Shown piece by piece: positions 40,073-52,020 of a stretch of DNA of 64,000 nucleotides. The stretch is from Pictodentalium vernedei. Taxonomy: Eukaryota; Mollusca; Scaphopoda; Dentaliida; Dentaliidae. Below the pieces are notes generated by a model, which did no database searches, was not told the DNA's origin, and worked only from the letters and a program-made list of their open reading frames with translations. The position numbers and the translations under genes are program-made. Where the stretch lies: contig CM062297.1 in the NCBI GenBank assembly GCA_031216915.1, positions 175,264,356 through 175,328,355 of the forward strand, in the 5' to 3' direction. Every line of letters begins with the position of its first letter. Positions within the stretch are counted from its first letter, which is position 1.

Positions 40073-42822
40073 GTGATTTACTTTGCTCGATTTTTCTCCA
40101 ATATTATTATTCAGTTTATAATAAGAGTGGAACAATCTCATAACCTCACTGTTACATGTATGTGTGAAAAACCTGCAGGTAGCACCTTAAAAGCATTGAT
40201 TGATCTACTCAACAAATTCACCGTGCAGCCTTCTTTTCATAAAATTTGTTCGTTTCGTGACTGCAGTCTGTAAAAGCTGGCGTTCGGACTTCGGTACCAT
40301 GTATTATAAGTTACAGGACGTCTACTTGCCAGGTATGACGTCATGTGAAGCGAAGTGAGATTAATATTAGGCGAGGCCGTTGGCCGAGCCTAATATTGAT
40401 TGCGCTGAGTAAACGTCTTGTATCGCATTTATCATACCACCAAACGAATTAAATAATAAATTAAAAAATCAGAATCGCTTCATTTTGAATATTTATCAAG
40501 AAACTGTCTTTTATTTGCACGAAGTTTGGTGAAAACGTGAGGTGGGAAAATTAATTCGAAAACAAAATGGCGTCCAGCAGAGGGGGTGTATGAGCTCATA
40601 CACGGTCACTGGCAGTGTATGGACTCAATCCGATAGCCGGTTCCCCATTGGATAACTTAATATCGCATAGTCCACCGATACTATTAGAGCACGCTGATTG
40701 GTCAAATTAAACAGGTGGCATGATAAAGCCCCTTCCTTAACGCCTGGTCTCTTGTTCTATCAGATAGTGTAAGTTGCGTGTATACCCCTAACAGAAAACA
40801 GAGAGGGAAAAAGTAACAGTTACTAACTGAGGTGGAGGAATTCGTGAATTTGAACGTGCGGTATGTGACGCCGAGCCGTGAAGCGGCGAAGTGTTACAGC
40901 ACGTTGGCAGGTTGTTCAAATTCATGAATGCCAACAGCGAGGTTAGTGAATTACTAACACGCCAATTCACAGAACGCACGGACCCAAGTATGATAAGTGA
41001 GTGCAGGTGTTCACGTGACGTCACTTGAACGCCTAGTCTATTGTTCTATCATGTATTTCACGTCTCTTAACCACCCGGAGAAGACAAAGGAATTGGTGTG
41101 TAAATAATTTTACACCCTGACTTCTTTGTATTTTCGTGTTAGTAGCTATCTTGAAATACCTGATAGAACAATGAAGTCAGTGTTCAAGTGATGTCACTTC
41201 AATATCTCTCATCAGCTGATTATGCCGTAGTCGTGTGTTTTATTGACAGGTTGTAAGTCAGTAACCAACATCGCGTCGTATTTATGGATTTGAACAACCT
41301 GTCAGCGTGCCATAAAACACTGACCGCACGCTGTCGGGTTGTTCAATTGCATGAAAACATCCAGCTAAGTTGATAACCATTACCTGAAAGCAGGTGATGC
41401 CGTATATCTGCGGCACGTTGTGTTGTATTGACTCGAGACCAAATCCGAATGAGTCGAAACGTCTTGGATATAAAAATATATGATCAATTTCTCAGGCTCA
41501 CTCGGAGTCGTTGAAAATATTTTGCAAAAAAAACCCTAAAACCATATCTAGGGACTCTGTAAATTCTTCCTGAACTTCATTTATAAAGTGTACTGCTAAA
41601 AAGTGGGCGGAGCAAAAATGAGAAAGTGGATTACTCCTTACATCTGAGATGTGGTGTACCATTGACTTGGGACCAACGCCAAACAAGTCAAGACTCGACG
41701 AGTGTTTACAAGTATAGGTCAATGCCCCTTGTGTTTCCTTTGATTGAGGGCTTTTATTGGTAACGCTGGATTTCGCATTTTGAAATCACCAAATTCAAAC
41801 AGAAGCTCGTATATGGGTTCCGATATACAAATAGTGAGCAAACCCCAAACTAAGGATTTTGAAAATGAGTCACGCTAATATCTCAAGGGTGGTGTGACAT
41901 ATGTACTTGGAATCAACATCTAATATATCGAAACAGTCGTTACTCGATCGTAATATGGGTCAAAGTCACTAAGGTTACCATGAGCCATTAAGAGCATTTT
42001 GAAAAAAATAGTGGAAATTACATTTTGAGATAATTTTCTCTCATGCTTTGTTTATAGGCTCAGGATGAACTCCGTGCAAAAACGACATCTAATCAAATAG
42101 CTAATAACTACGTATGAGAACGACATTTAAAAAAGCATAGCAACCAGAAAGCTCGCATATCACTTTCGGTGCCCTGAAAAGTTAACGGAGCAAACGAGTG
42201 TGAATACGGATCACGCCTATAACTCAAGCAAGGTATGACATACCGGCTTGGTGTCAACAAAAATACTCGAAACACTTTGGAGATGTACCAAATGAATCGT
42301 TTACTTGGAGTATCCCGGGTTCATTGAGTAAATGTTTTTTTTTAATTACATTGTTGTCACCCTCTTCTCCAATCACAAAGCTTAGGTATGAATTGCTATC
42401 CTTATCTTACCTCCTACAAGTATCTGGGAATTTCATTGATTCAAAGACGTCACATGCAGACTGCATATAAAACCATATAGTGCCTGTCAACATCAATATA
42501 CGCTGACAGCTGTGGGTAATCTCCCCTTTGTTCATTGATTATTCAAAATGACGGCACGCTCCAAGTTGAAAGATTGAGTGTTGGAAGCCCATATTTGGTC
42601 TGAAGTGCAGGTTAGGCAACTTAAAAGGTTTCATATTCTGTGGATGTGTGTCATGTTATCTTCGAAATGAAACTGTTTGGTATGTATGAATTTGCCTTGT
42701 TACAATTTATGGAGAATGCCTGTAGTAACAAGGGAATGACACGTGAACACATTGTGAGAATTCTCTCATTAAATTTTGATCGCTGTTGTTATTAGTTTTC
42801 TGCATCGATACAGCAGTCGGTA

Positions 42823-42981
42823 AGATATATTCGTTACACAATTTGTTGGTGGCATAATGTGGTATATGGGGTGTCAGTTAATTCCATATTGGACTCGAGC
42901 TTCGCTCTCGTCCAATATGAAATTAACTGACACCATATACACCATATTAGGCCACCAACAAACTGTGTAACTAATAATATC
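42823..42981. repeat. Fold-back element, ~65-base arms
   Basis: AGATATATTCGTTACACA...TTTGTTGGTGGC at the left is mirrored at the right. GTGTCAGTTAATT(C/T)CATATTGGAC pairs with GTCCAATATGAAATTAACTG. The loop is TCGAGCTTCGCTCTC. Confidence 0.82.
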
Positions 42982-43508
42982 TAAAATATGATTTTGCATA
43001 TGGATTTGCAACCAAGATCTAATATGTAGAAACTTGAGGGCGGATTAAAATAGGAATCAAGGTCAGTTGTGGTTGCAAATGGATTATGGCGTACATCTTT
43101 GAAATGATCTGGATATCATATTTTGAGACTGCCTTTATCAATATTGGCACTCAAAAACATTTTGAAAGTGGGTTGCGTTTTTAATTCTAGGAAATGCATT
43201 TGGACATATTTGAAAGCGTTTCTGAACATCATGTAGGAGTTCCAAGTCTCAAAAACTTTGGCGTACCCAAAGTATGTTTTAAATTGGCTATGGGTCACGT
43301 TTAATCCTTAGTCACGGTATGGCTTAGTGACATGAGACCGACATTAAAGAGTTGAAGCTCAGTGGAGGTTCGAAATATAAGTCAATGTCCCTGTTGCATT
43401 TTTCAAACTTTCCGGAGGTATAAAAAGTAGACGGGGTGGTCATTCGTCCATTTAGAAGTTGTTAAGACATATCTAAAATAGTTTACAGTCACCGGAGGTT
43501 CCATATAA

Positions 43509-43608
43509 GAATGAATGAATGAATGAATGAATGAATGAATGAATGAATGAATGAATGAATGAATGAATGAATGAATGAATGAATGAATGAATGAATGAAT
43601 GAATGAAT
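43509..43608 (+). repeat. (GAAT)n microsatellite
   Basis: About 25 uninterrupted tetranucleotide repeats. Confidence 0.95.
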
Positions 43609-43646
43609 TTATTTTCGAAAAACAATATTTTACAGGTACAAAATAA

Positions 43647-43892
43647 TTAACCCCTTACCTAAGATGAAAATCAGACGACACTTGCAAAGAAATTCTTGAA
43701 TAACTAATTTTTTTCATTTTTTTCTCAAAAAATAGGCTATGACCCCTCATTAGAATGAGCTCGACGAGCTCGTTCCAATGAGGGCCAAAATCTATGTTTT
43801 GGGGACAAAAATGAAAACAAAATGAAAATTAATTGGTCATTTTTTAGAATAGTGCTGGGCGGTTTTTGCCGTTACGTTGGGTAAAGGGTTAA
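43647..43892. mobile_element. TTAA-flanked MITE, copy E
   Basis: TTAACCCCTTACCTAAG to GTTGGGTAAAGGGTTAA. The core palindrome GAATGAGCTCGACGAGCTCG is present, with flanking AGACGACACTTGCAAA and TTACGTTGGG conserved. Confidence 0.78.
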
Positions 43893-44989
43893 ACAGAAAG
43901 ACAAAAGTAATTATGCAGTAATACAAAAACAAATACTTTGGCAGTAATATATTGGATTTGGGTATATATCCGATAATCATTGAGACCGATCTTTGTATTC
44001 TGTGGAGGGGTGGGGGGCATAGTCAGCTGGCTGTCTTATGTCACTCACCTTGAAAAAAAGAAAAACACAAGGGGCGGGGAAATGGCAAGAGGATTCGAGA
44101 TACAGAAAGAACCTAGTCTACTGGGAAAATAACAATGATAGAAAAAGAAAAATGAAAAATATCAAAAGCTTGAAACAATAACTGTTTTGTGATACATTCT
44201 GGTCAAATGAGACAAGAATCTTGCAATTTATATTTTTTCTGCGTTAAGACTGTAAATGCGTATGATGTTGAGAGATGTTGTTGTCCGGAGCCTGACTAAT
44301 ATGGAAATAGAAGTATTTTCTTCCCTTAAAACTCAGTTCCCGGCCCTCCATTACAGTGCGCTGGGGAAGCTCGTTCAAGCGATGTGCCATTTCACTAAGA
44401 CGAAGAGTGAAATGACATTAAAGTTCAAGCGGATTTTTTCAAAATGCACTCGCCGTTTATGGCTAGTATCTTGGGTTAAGGTTTTTTGAACTTCAGGTTT
44501 GTCCGCTTTATACGAGTTTAAAAGGTCCCATCATTTTGTTCTCAAAGGAATGCCTATAGTCTCGGGATCAATATCATTCTAAATTTGGGAAAGGTACAGG
44601 GCGGCCGCTGTGGACTAATCACGTTCCACTGGTGGCCAATACATCTACGGACACAATAATATTAGATTGCAAACACTAATTATAGGAATAATCATCAAAA
44701 ATGTAATTAATTGTGCACCGGGTACAACCCGGTACTTCATTAATTCAAACTGTGCTGATGATGATTTTTTATAACTTGGTACACGCATGCGTGGACATCA
44801 CTGCCCACGCGTGGATTACGACCACTCCTCGGCGACTGCACAGTATGAAGCGGAAGATTTGTTGAGAATTGAGTTCGTGGTTTAAGTATCTTTTTCAGAC
44901 CAGTTCATCTAGTGAGTTTTTCTCTTCCATAGATGTTAAGTGAATAGAGGTTTTCTAAAGAGTGGAGTAGGGTTTTTTTGTTGGCCCAG

Positions 44990-46330
44990 TCATGCATTAA
45001 CAGTAGGACATTTTGTTTGTAAAGATATTTTAATTTAAGAATTCTGTTCCTCCTGAATAACGGTTTTGTGTGGGCGTAACACGTTTTGTTGTTGATTATT
45101 CATTCGCATGGCTCATTTTAGTAAGTTAATTAGCTTGTTTGCTTCCAATGCATGCCCCCCGTACGTGTATTGCATACATTTGATTACTTTGGACTCACGT
45201 ACAATATAGCGTCTTTAGCGTATTGAATGGCATGAATGTTTTAAATGTCTTAATAGTTCAAGTCAATTTAGCTCTTTTTGAGCTTACCTTCGAGATGTGG
45301 CACTTAAAATTTAAGTTTTCATCTATTCCAATACCTAGAAACTTGGCTATTTTGGCTTCTTTGGGAGTTTCCGACCTGCGCGACATTTCTGTCATTCACA
45401 GTTATTAGAGTATCACCCAGCTTCCACGTGTCATTCGCGGGGCGGAACAACATGATTTTGGATTTAGTAGTATTGAGCGACAATTTTTTCGCACAGCACC
45501 ACTATGCAATAGGGCCCAGCGAAGCTTCGAGATTCGATTCGATTTTGAATAATTAAGTTGGTGTTCTTGTTCGACTCGAAATCGGCTGTCCGATTCGCTT
45601 TTCTTCGAATCTTTTCACTAGAATTTCGCTTGGTATCAGCCATCTCAGTCGTCTCACAAAATGTATAGCTCAGATAGAAATTGTACATAAAAATTATGAG
45701 ATTAAAGACTGAGTGTAACGTCCGCCAGATTAAAATAAAATGCAACCATCCATGCTAATTCCAGTTTCACTAGTCACTACCTCTGCTGAAAGCAAATTTA
45801 AAATTCCCAAGCAATATCGACGATGAGCTTACCGCTGCTAGCGGCTGGTCCCGTGCTGTGCCCAGTGCAGAATTCTCGCACCCACTTCTGTTTTTGAACA
45901 AATATCCTTACTAGGTAATATTCCATCTACGTCATCAAGGCATGCCTTCTATGATGGCATGCCTTGCTGATGTAGTTGGACTATTTTATCAGTCGCGACT
46001 TCAAGACGCCTGTATACGACTCTAGGTTCGATTCGATTTCGAATAATAGACTTGATTCGATTCCAGATTCGATTCGAATCGGAAATATGTGATGTGCAGG
46101 GGCCTACTCTGGATTTTGTTTTGTATTTCAAGTTTTGTTGTTTGTGTCAATGCGTCTTGGTTAGGGTTCGCTGTCTATGTTATGGTGTCGTTGGCAAAAG
46201 ACAGAAGAATTAACGTGGTCGAATTACTGATGTCAGTAACATATAGTAAAAAAAGAAGGGGTTTTAGTATTGAGCCTGGAAGTACGCCACAAGTTATTTT
46301 TTCGAAGGCTGATACTCAGTCTCTGTACTG
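44990..46330 (-). pseudogene. Degraded LINE reverse-transcriptase remnant
   Basis: Reading leftwards, 46290-46180 gives GVLPGSILKPLLFLLYVTDI and then SFANDT, the RT blocks around the catalytic motif (normally FADD). 45490-45210 gives LSLNTTKSKIMLF and, in shifted frames, KFLGIGIDENLNFKCHI, the RT thumb. The stretch between (45500-46080) carries unrelated repeats rich in TTCGATTCGA. It is badly decayed; clade uncertain. Confidence 0.65.
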
Positions 46331-46877
46331 GACAAGTAGTTTGTGGTGTGGTTTTCACCTCTAGTTTGGGGGACCTTGGCGGGTAACCTCAGAAGTGACG
46401 TCACATCACGTGACCCAATGGCGCCATGTTGTGTTGTTATGGTAACTCGCGTGGGCGGCCATGTCACCCCCATAGTGAAACACGGTGTTGGTGCGCATGC
46501 GCAGAGCGTGTTGTTAGGGTGATACGTGTTTCCGTCGTCTATTTTGTATACTGGAGGCCTCCATCTTGGTTTCTATGGTAGCAAATGGTTGTAATATTAC
46601 CCAAAGGCCTACAACAAGACTGGGATATGCTCGGAGGGTATGTTCGATTGAACAAAAGTACATCTAATTACCACAAACAACCCTACAATCCTTCCAAATC
46701 ACCAAAAACGACTTTATTTGGTACGGATTCTATCAGAATCCTTTTAAGGACCGCCATACCATGGATTTTAATAGTATCGCGTAGTATTATAGTACCACGG
46801 GAGCCCCCGGGGACAAGTTCGATTGAACTAGAGTAGTTTTTCTGCATCAGATTTCCCCAGAATCCTTTTTAGAATAT

Positions 46878-46883
46878 ACCATC
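46878..46883. repeat. Target-site duplication, left of element 2
   Basis: ACCATC, repeated exactly at 56276-56281 just outside the inverted termini. Confidence 0.9.
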
Positions 46884-47587
46884 AGTAGGTGATAATTGGG
46901 GCTTTTAAGGACACGTGTACAAAAAACTGTACACGTACATGTACGTGTACCCCCATAGGGATTCAGTGTTAAATCGTGTACAGAGTGTAAAAAACGTTGT
47001 TTTTACATGGTGTCCCAGAAGCCGCAAACGCAGTTATCGCATTTTAGACCGTTCAAACAGCCGTTGGCGAACGAGTGTGAATTCTACATATCGCTCGGAA
47101 GGAAACATGTACGAAAATTCGAAGAAACGTCAACCTAAAGAAATCTTCTCACCTTTTTCATCGCGGATCAGACCTTCGATCTATCGTTGGTGAACGTCGG
47201 CAAAAAACGCTTTGAGGCTTCTAGGACAGCATTAAAAATATGTTTTGCGGCTTCTAGGACACCGACGTTCGCGATCGCGTTCCAGACGGTCGAGGGTGCG
47301 ATCCGATCGGTGAAAAACGATTTGAGGATTCTAGGACAGGAAAAACCGATCTCAAACGTTTTCTCGACGTTCGCCAACGGCGCGAAGTGGGTGTAATGTG
47401 AAGTTACTCATCGGGGATTTTTTCCAAAGTAAACGGAAAAAACTCGACTTTGGAAAATTCGAACCAATGGAAATCGTCTGTCCACGTTTGTCATCGCGGT
47501 GTGCGATCAGGAACTGATGAAATCATTGGAGGGATCTGACGAAAACGTGAAATCCTTGCGAGTTTTGTGAGATGAATCGTAATAGAT
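46884..47587 (+). repeat. Element 2 left terminal inverted repeat
   Basis: Pairs with 55568-56275. It has GTAC-rich palindromes at 46915-46952. Its repeated 15-bp motif is a different version from that of element 1, GCGGCTTCTAGGACA: at 47247, as GAGGCTTCTAGGACA at 47214, as GAGGATTCTAGGACA at 47324, and inverted as TGTCCCAGAAGCCGC at 47011. Confidence 0.9.
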
Positions 47588-48472
47588 CGGTTTTGTCGAG
47601 TTTGCTTTCATTTCTACTTAGTCACTCTGTTGTGGTTAGGCTGGCGCTTGCATTTCGCTGAAAAAACAGACTGATGATTGTAGCACTCAGGAGGCTCTAT
47701 TTATACTCTCTGCGGAGAGAACTTTTTGCAAACGTATTGTGAATATACTAGCAACGTAGTGACAACGATTTGAACGCACTAAGAACATTTGCAATACGTA
47801 CTGCAAATGTTTTGCAAACGTATTGTAAACGTTCTTAGTGCGTACTGACAACGATTTGCAATACGTACTGCAAATGTATTGCAAAACGTATTGTAAACGT
47901 TCTTAGTGCGTAGGCGTGGGGAGAGTATAAATAGAGCCTCCTGAGTGCTACAATCGTCAGTCTGTTTTATCAGGCTGACGAGCAGGTCGCATTTTAAGTG
48001 ATCTTACTGTAAACTTACTGCAAAAACGTCGGAAGAACTCCATTTGTCACGCTTGAATGTATTACGGGTTTTCATTCAAATAAGTCATTTTTTCACTTGA
48101 ATCGTTTTAACTGAAAACTATTCTATAGATGAAAACGGAACAGTTCACAAGATTAAATGATATGATTTGAAAGCGTGTTTGAAAGCGTTACATTACTGAT
48201 ATGTTTACTTCAGATTTTGATTATTCGAGTTTTCCCTATGGCGAGAATAAGCGCGGTTGCGATTTAACCCGTTCGAGGGCAAAATGCATTTAACGAGGTT
48301 TCATTTATAAAATGTTTTTCCCTCAAATGGTTTTAGTTATATATATATTAAAGACAGAAGATTTATTTACTTAAAAACATAAAAATAACTACACATTTAA
48401 TTTTGAGAATAATAAAATAACCGACGTTTACAACAATCTAAAAAGCAAATATTAATAATTTAGAGAACAAAA
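47588..48472 (+). other. Element 2 leader region, no gene
   Basis: Contains the outward-facing TATA palindrome (47667-47964). From about 48250 it is homologous to element 1 upstream of the first gene (GGTTTTAGTTATATATATAT, then GACAGAAG), so it probably holds that gene's promoter. No coding sequence is recognised. Confidence 0.6.
47667..47964. promoter_or_regulatory. Palindrome with two outward-facing TATA/initiator promoters
   Basis: CAGACTGATGATTGTAGCAC at the left is mirrored at the right end (47945-47964). Each arm holds GAGTATAAATAGAGCC, pointing outwards, followed about 30 bases later by a TCAGTCTG-type initiator-like site. The interior has tandem units with GCAATACGTACTGCAAATG and AACGTTCTTAGTGCGTA. 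Element 1 has no counterpart. It resembles a bidirectional core promoter; activity is inferred. Confidence 0.6.
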
Positions 48473-49368
48473 ATGTTTTTACACATCACAGATTCCAAGC
48501 GGAGAGATGAACTCCTTGACGAATATGAACGAGTCAAGAAAAGCATTCGATCCGCCGACAGAAGCAGGCGATTGGGAGAGATAGAATTAAGACGAGAAAC
48601 CACAAAATTATTTAAACCCGTGACGGGGGTTCAGGAACGAAGTAAGAAGGAGATCGTTGACGAATTGAGGCCCATAAAAGAAAGTTCTTTGAGAATGGGT
48701 TCATTGCCTGGTAGTTTTACAAGGGGGTTTTCCTTTCAAATATCATCGCCGGATTACGTTCCCATGAGAATCGAAACCGATGTGAGCGAAAGCGATGATG
48801 CAGCTTTGACTATCACCACTGATAGCGTCGCGTCGTCCGAGGATGGTGGTAAGAGAGATCTGTTGTATGGAATTTACAGAGATCTCAGCGGTAGGACTTT
48901 CATAGGCGACACTGAAGTGCGAGAGGATGGTGATAATTTATTCGTCGGTTCGAATAGGTATGAATTAACTCCTGGACTGTGCAAATTGCTCCTTTTCGAC
49001 AAGCCTGGAGATTACACGGATCAGGATTTCGACAATTACGGCGACATTCTGGTTCAGACCCACGCCATGAAGAGAAATAACGATGTCAGAGGCACAATAG
49101 AGGTTACAAGTAGACGAAGGTGGTGAAACCTATATGGGATATGAATAAGAAAATCGTCGAATCGGAGACTGGAAAAGGAGTGAGAACCACTTTTCTTCCG
49201 AGCGATTCTGACGCTCTGTCTCAGAGATTGAGATTGTTAATGGCTAGTTGGCGCGCTGGTAATACTGGAGTAGATGATGAGATATTGAGCATATGCGACG
49301 AATTGTTGAGGCAGAAGGTTTTGAATAAACGCGATTATAAAAGGCTGATGAACGAATTGAAGGATTGA
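48473..49368 (+). pseudogene. Maverick-associated coiled-coil protein (element 2 copy)
   Basis: The first 217 codons are open (MFLHITDSKRRDELLDEYER onward) and include the whole central region that is frameshifted in element 1. The frame is lost near 49100, where element 2 lacks several bases present in element 1. The rest continues in another frame (KPIWDMNKKIVESETGKG to LMNELKD). Domain layout is as for 2575-3475. The start ATG is supported by conserved upstream sequence. Confidence 0.7.
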
Positions 49369-49514
49369 TATATATATAATAAGTAGAGAGAACAAACAAA
49401 AAAAATAGATAAAATAAAAAACAGTAAATTTGACACTAGAAAATAATAAAAAGTATTTAAACAACAAACAATTTACGAGCGAAAAAAACAAAATATGTAT
49501 TATAAAATAAAAAT

Positions 49515-49896
49515 ATGTTGGTGATAAAGAACAGGGGATACGTTAGAACTTACGTTCAAGGCGGTTCTGGCATCGTTGATTCTATAATGCGAGCGTTCAC
49601 GAGCAATGCAGGTAGAAAACTCGCATCAACCGCGTTTGAGGTCGGTAAGAAGACGGCTTTAGATGCTGGTAAGAAAGCCACTTCCGAAGTTAGTGGTAGG
49701 ATCGCTTCTGTGGCTGGCAAGAGGGCAGCCGATGCGTTGATCGACGCGTTGATCAGTCTGCCGGCGAAGCGAGCTACGTTAGAGCGATCGCCAAAAAAGT
49801 TGGAAAGATTTTAAGGATGCTGTGGTACCCATACAAGATTTAACCAAAATGACGAATGGATCTGGATTGAAGAGAACTCGCGATGGTGTAATATAA
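49515..49896 (+). pseudogene. Small Ala/Lys-rich protein (element 2 copy)
   Basis: Identical in layout to 3605-3985, including the VQGGSG site. An extra A in an A-run near 49796 shifts the last ~30 codons, so the ORF ends early at 49814. The rest of the homologous tail (KDAVVPIQDL...) is still present in another frame. Confidence 0.7.
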
Positions 49897-49985
49897 ATAA
49901 ATAATAATATTTATAAAAAGTGAGTTTGAAAAAAACATAAAAATTGTGTTTGAAAATCTAAAAATAACAAAAAAAAATAAAAAAG

Positions 49986-50747
49986 ATGAACATTAAAGAT
50001 ATGTCTTGGAACGACGCCGTGACCAAGAGGTCGAAAAACGGGTTCTTTCCCAAAAGCATAAGAGGCTTGATAGTGGGAAAATCGAATTGTGGAAAGACCA
50101 ATCTGTTGATGAATCTGTTGTCGCAACCCAACTGGTTGGATTACGACAGATTATTCGTGTTTGGCAAGAGTTTGTTTCAACCCGAATACAGATTGCTTCG
50201 AGGGTGCATGGATCGTAGATTGCCCAAGGACATCACAGCTAGAATTTTTGACAGTAGAGAGGAATTCTACAAAAGTGAAGCTTCTCTATCGACCATTTTG
50301 GACAATGCGGCAATGGAATTGATGAAGAGAAATGCATCTTCGAACATCGAGTGTCGATTTTATGAGAACGCTAGCGACGTTCCGGATCCTAGAGAATTGA
50401 AATCGGAAGATAAGAATCTCATGATTTTCGATGATCTACTTTTGGAGAGACAGAACCGATGCGAATTGTATTACATTAAGATGCAAAAATGGAGAGACTA
50501 TCCTTGCATTTTAGAAGTCGATTTGAACTATCCGGAAGAGTTACACGATCTACACAACGATTATCCGCTGGCTCCCGAACGAATGGATCCGATCGAAGGA
50601 GACGACGAAAAACTCATTCCCAATTTATTTAACAAACGTAAGTACGTCTTCTACAGCAAGAATTTGAAACAATATATTGATCACGGGATGAAATTAGTCG
50701 ACATATATCGCATCATTCAATTCGATTCGACGAAGAGCCTTGGATGA
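49986..50747 (+). CDS. Chimeric ORF: packaging ATPase N terminus fused to polymerase B palm fragment
   Basis: A single 253-codon ORF. Residues 1-165 are the ATPase with Walker A (GKSNCGKTNLL) and Walker B (KNLMIFDDL), unbroken here. After CELYYIK the sequence switches to polymerase, reading WRDYPCILEVDLNYPEELHD, which matches element 1 from ~16800. The junction is near 50480 at a GATG(C/T)AAAA context. The ATPase C-terminal Arg block is lost, and the polymerase part lacks motifs A, B and C. It probably has no enzymatic role; whether it is expressed is unknown. Confidence 0.85.
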   Translation: MNIKDMSWNDAVTKRSKNGFFPKSIRGLIVGKSNCGKTNLLMNLLSQPNWLDYDRLFVFGKSLFQPEYRLLRGCMDRRLPKDITARIFDSREEFYKSEASLSTILDNAAMELMKRNASSNIECRFYENASDVPDPRELKSEDKNLMIFDDLLLERQNRCELYYIKMQKWRDYPCILEVDLNYPEELHDLHNDYPLAPERMDPIEGDDEKLIPNLFNKRKYVFYSKNLKQYIDHGMKLVDIYRIIQFDSTKSLG

Positions 50748-50828
50748 AAAAATTCATTGATCTCAACATGAATCTCAGAATTCGAGCCGAGAACGATTTC
50801 GAAAAAGATTTCTTCAAACTCATGAATG
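50748..50828 (+). other. Polymerase-fibre deletion junction
   Basis: Polymerase homology continues (RIRAENDFEKDFFKLMNE) to about 50825. It then changes directly to fibre sequence corresponding to element 1 at 19155. Element 2 has CGA (Arg) where element 1 has TGA at 17098. Confidence 0.8.
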
Positions 50829-51758
50829 AATGCAATCGGAATTGAACGCCAATTCTAACAAGATAACGAACGTGGCCACTCCCACGAATCCCAAGGACGT
50901 GGCGACTAAACATTATGTATATCTGGAACAGAGATAGTCTGCCAGACGACAAACGAAATCGGATCTGAATGCGGGATTCAACAAGATATTGAATCTGTCG
51001 AAGATCGATGACACGGAGGCGGACTCCACAGCGGTCTACAAAGGCTACGTGGATTCCGTCGTGATACGCTCTCAAGAATATGAAGAATCGCAAGTGGATG
51101 ATCTCTACCTGAACAAACAATCTGGAGAAACCATGGAGGGTGGCATCAACATGAACGGTCAGAATTTATTTGGTCTCGATTACGATCCTGAATTCAATTC
51201 CAGCGTGGTCAGCTGGAAGTACGTGGACGACAACCCAGTCTGGAGAAAGGGTGACATCATGGAAGGTAAACTAGACATGGGCGGACACGCGCTCACGAAT
51301 CTACCGGATCCCGTGCTAATGTCGGACGCCAGCACCCTGATTTCGGTGGTGGAGAAAGTCAAATACGCCAGGCAATTGATTACCGTGTGAGCCGAGGAGA
51401 CCGGTGCATTAGAGGAGAGAAAAGTCGAATGGTCTTTCGGAAACGGAGGTAGCGGATCGCAACACGGTGAGGTGGGATATTCCATGCCATTGGGAGGCGA
51501 AATCATTCGAATGGGTCTAGCTTCCACGGATTTAAATAACAGAGCAGTCGTCAACCTCATGGTGAACGGAGTAGAGAGCGATAAGAGATACAGCATCGAA
51601 AAGACCGAGAATCAACACTCGAATGTTAGTACGTTCGGCACGCCTATCAAGATGAATGCCGGGGACAGGATTAATTTCAAGATGAAAACAATAATCCCAA
51701 AGCCACCACTTCCGTGGTGAGCCTACTGATCGAACTAGATCCTCTGAACAAACAGTGA
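50829..51758 (+). pseudogene. Fibre protein, C-terminal two-thirds (element 2)
   Basis: Repeats LNANSNKITNVATPTNPKDV, LNAGFNKILNLSKIDD, INMNGQNLFGLDYDPEF and LDMGGHALTNLPDPV lead into the knob domain, which ends SLLIELDPLNKQ. A TAG after YLEQR and a TGA at about 51388 (TGG in element 1) interrupt it. A one-base loss near 51690 shifts the last codons. The first repeats and basic N terminus are missing because of the upstream deletion. Confidence 0.78.
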
Positions 51759-51816
51759 ACGTGTGGAAATAATTAATTAAAAAATAATGAGTGATTATTA
51801 AAAACAAAAAAACAAA

Positions 51817-51884
51817 AAAAAATAAAAAGTAATGAGATTTAGAAAGATGTTCAATCTCTCTAGATCTCATTACTCTTTATTTTT
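51817..51884. terminator. Hairpin between convergent genes (element 2)
   Basis: AAAAGTAATGAGAT(T)TAGA pairs with TCTAGATCTCATTACT around a short loop. It lies between the fibre end (51758) and the leftward capsid gene. It is related in sequence to the hairpin at 13139-13198. Confidence 0.6.
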
Positions 51885-52020
51885 TTTTGTTTGTTTTGTT
51901 TTAATACATTATTTCTCATAATGTTTCATCTCGTGAATTTGGATCACCTATCTCGAAACACGCGTTGACATCTATTTTGGCATTTCGAAGAGCTTTTATA
52001 AATTGTCGAAAAGTAGTCGG

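Larger units (their letters stand above)
40073..46877 (+). other. Host intron left of element 2
   Basis: No gene is recognised. It contains repetitive sequence with GTTGTTCAAAT(T/G)CATGAA modules (40800-41350), a fold-back (42823-42981), a GAAT microsatellite, MITE copy E and a degraded LINE on the - strand (about 44990-46330). Confidence 0.55.
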
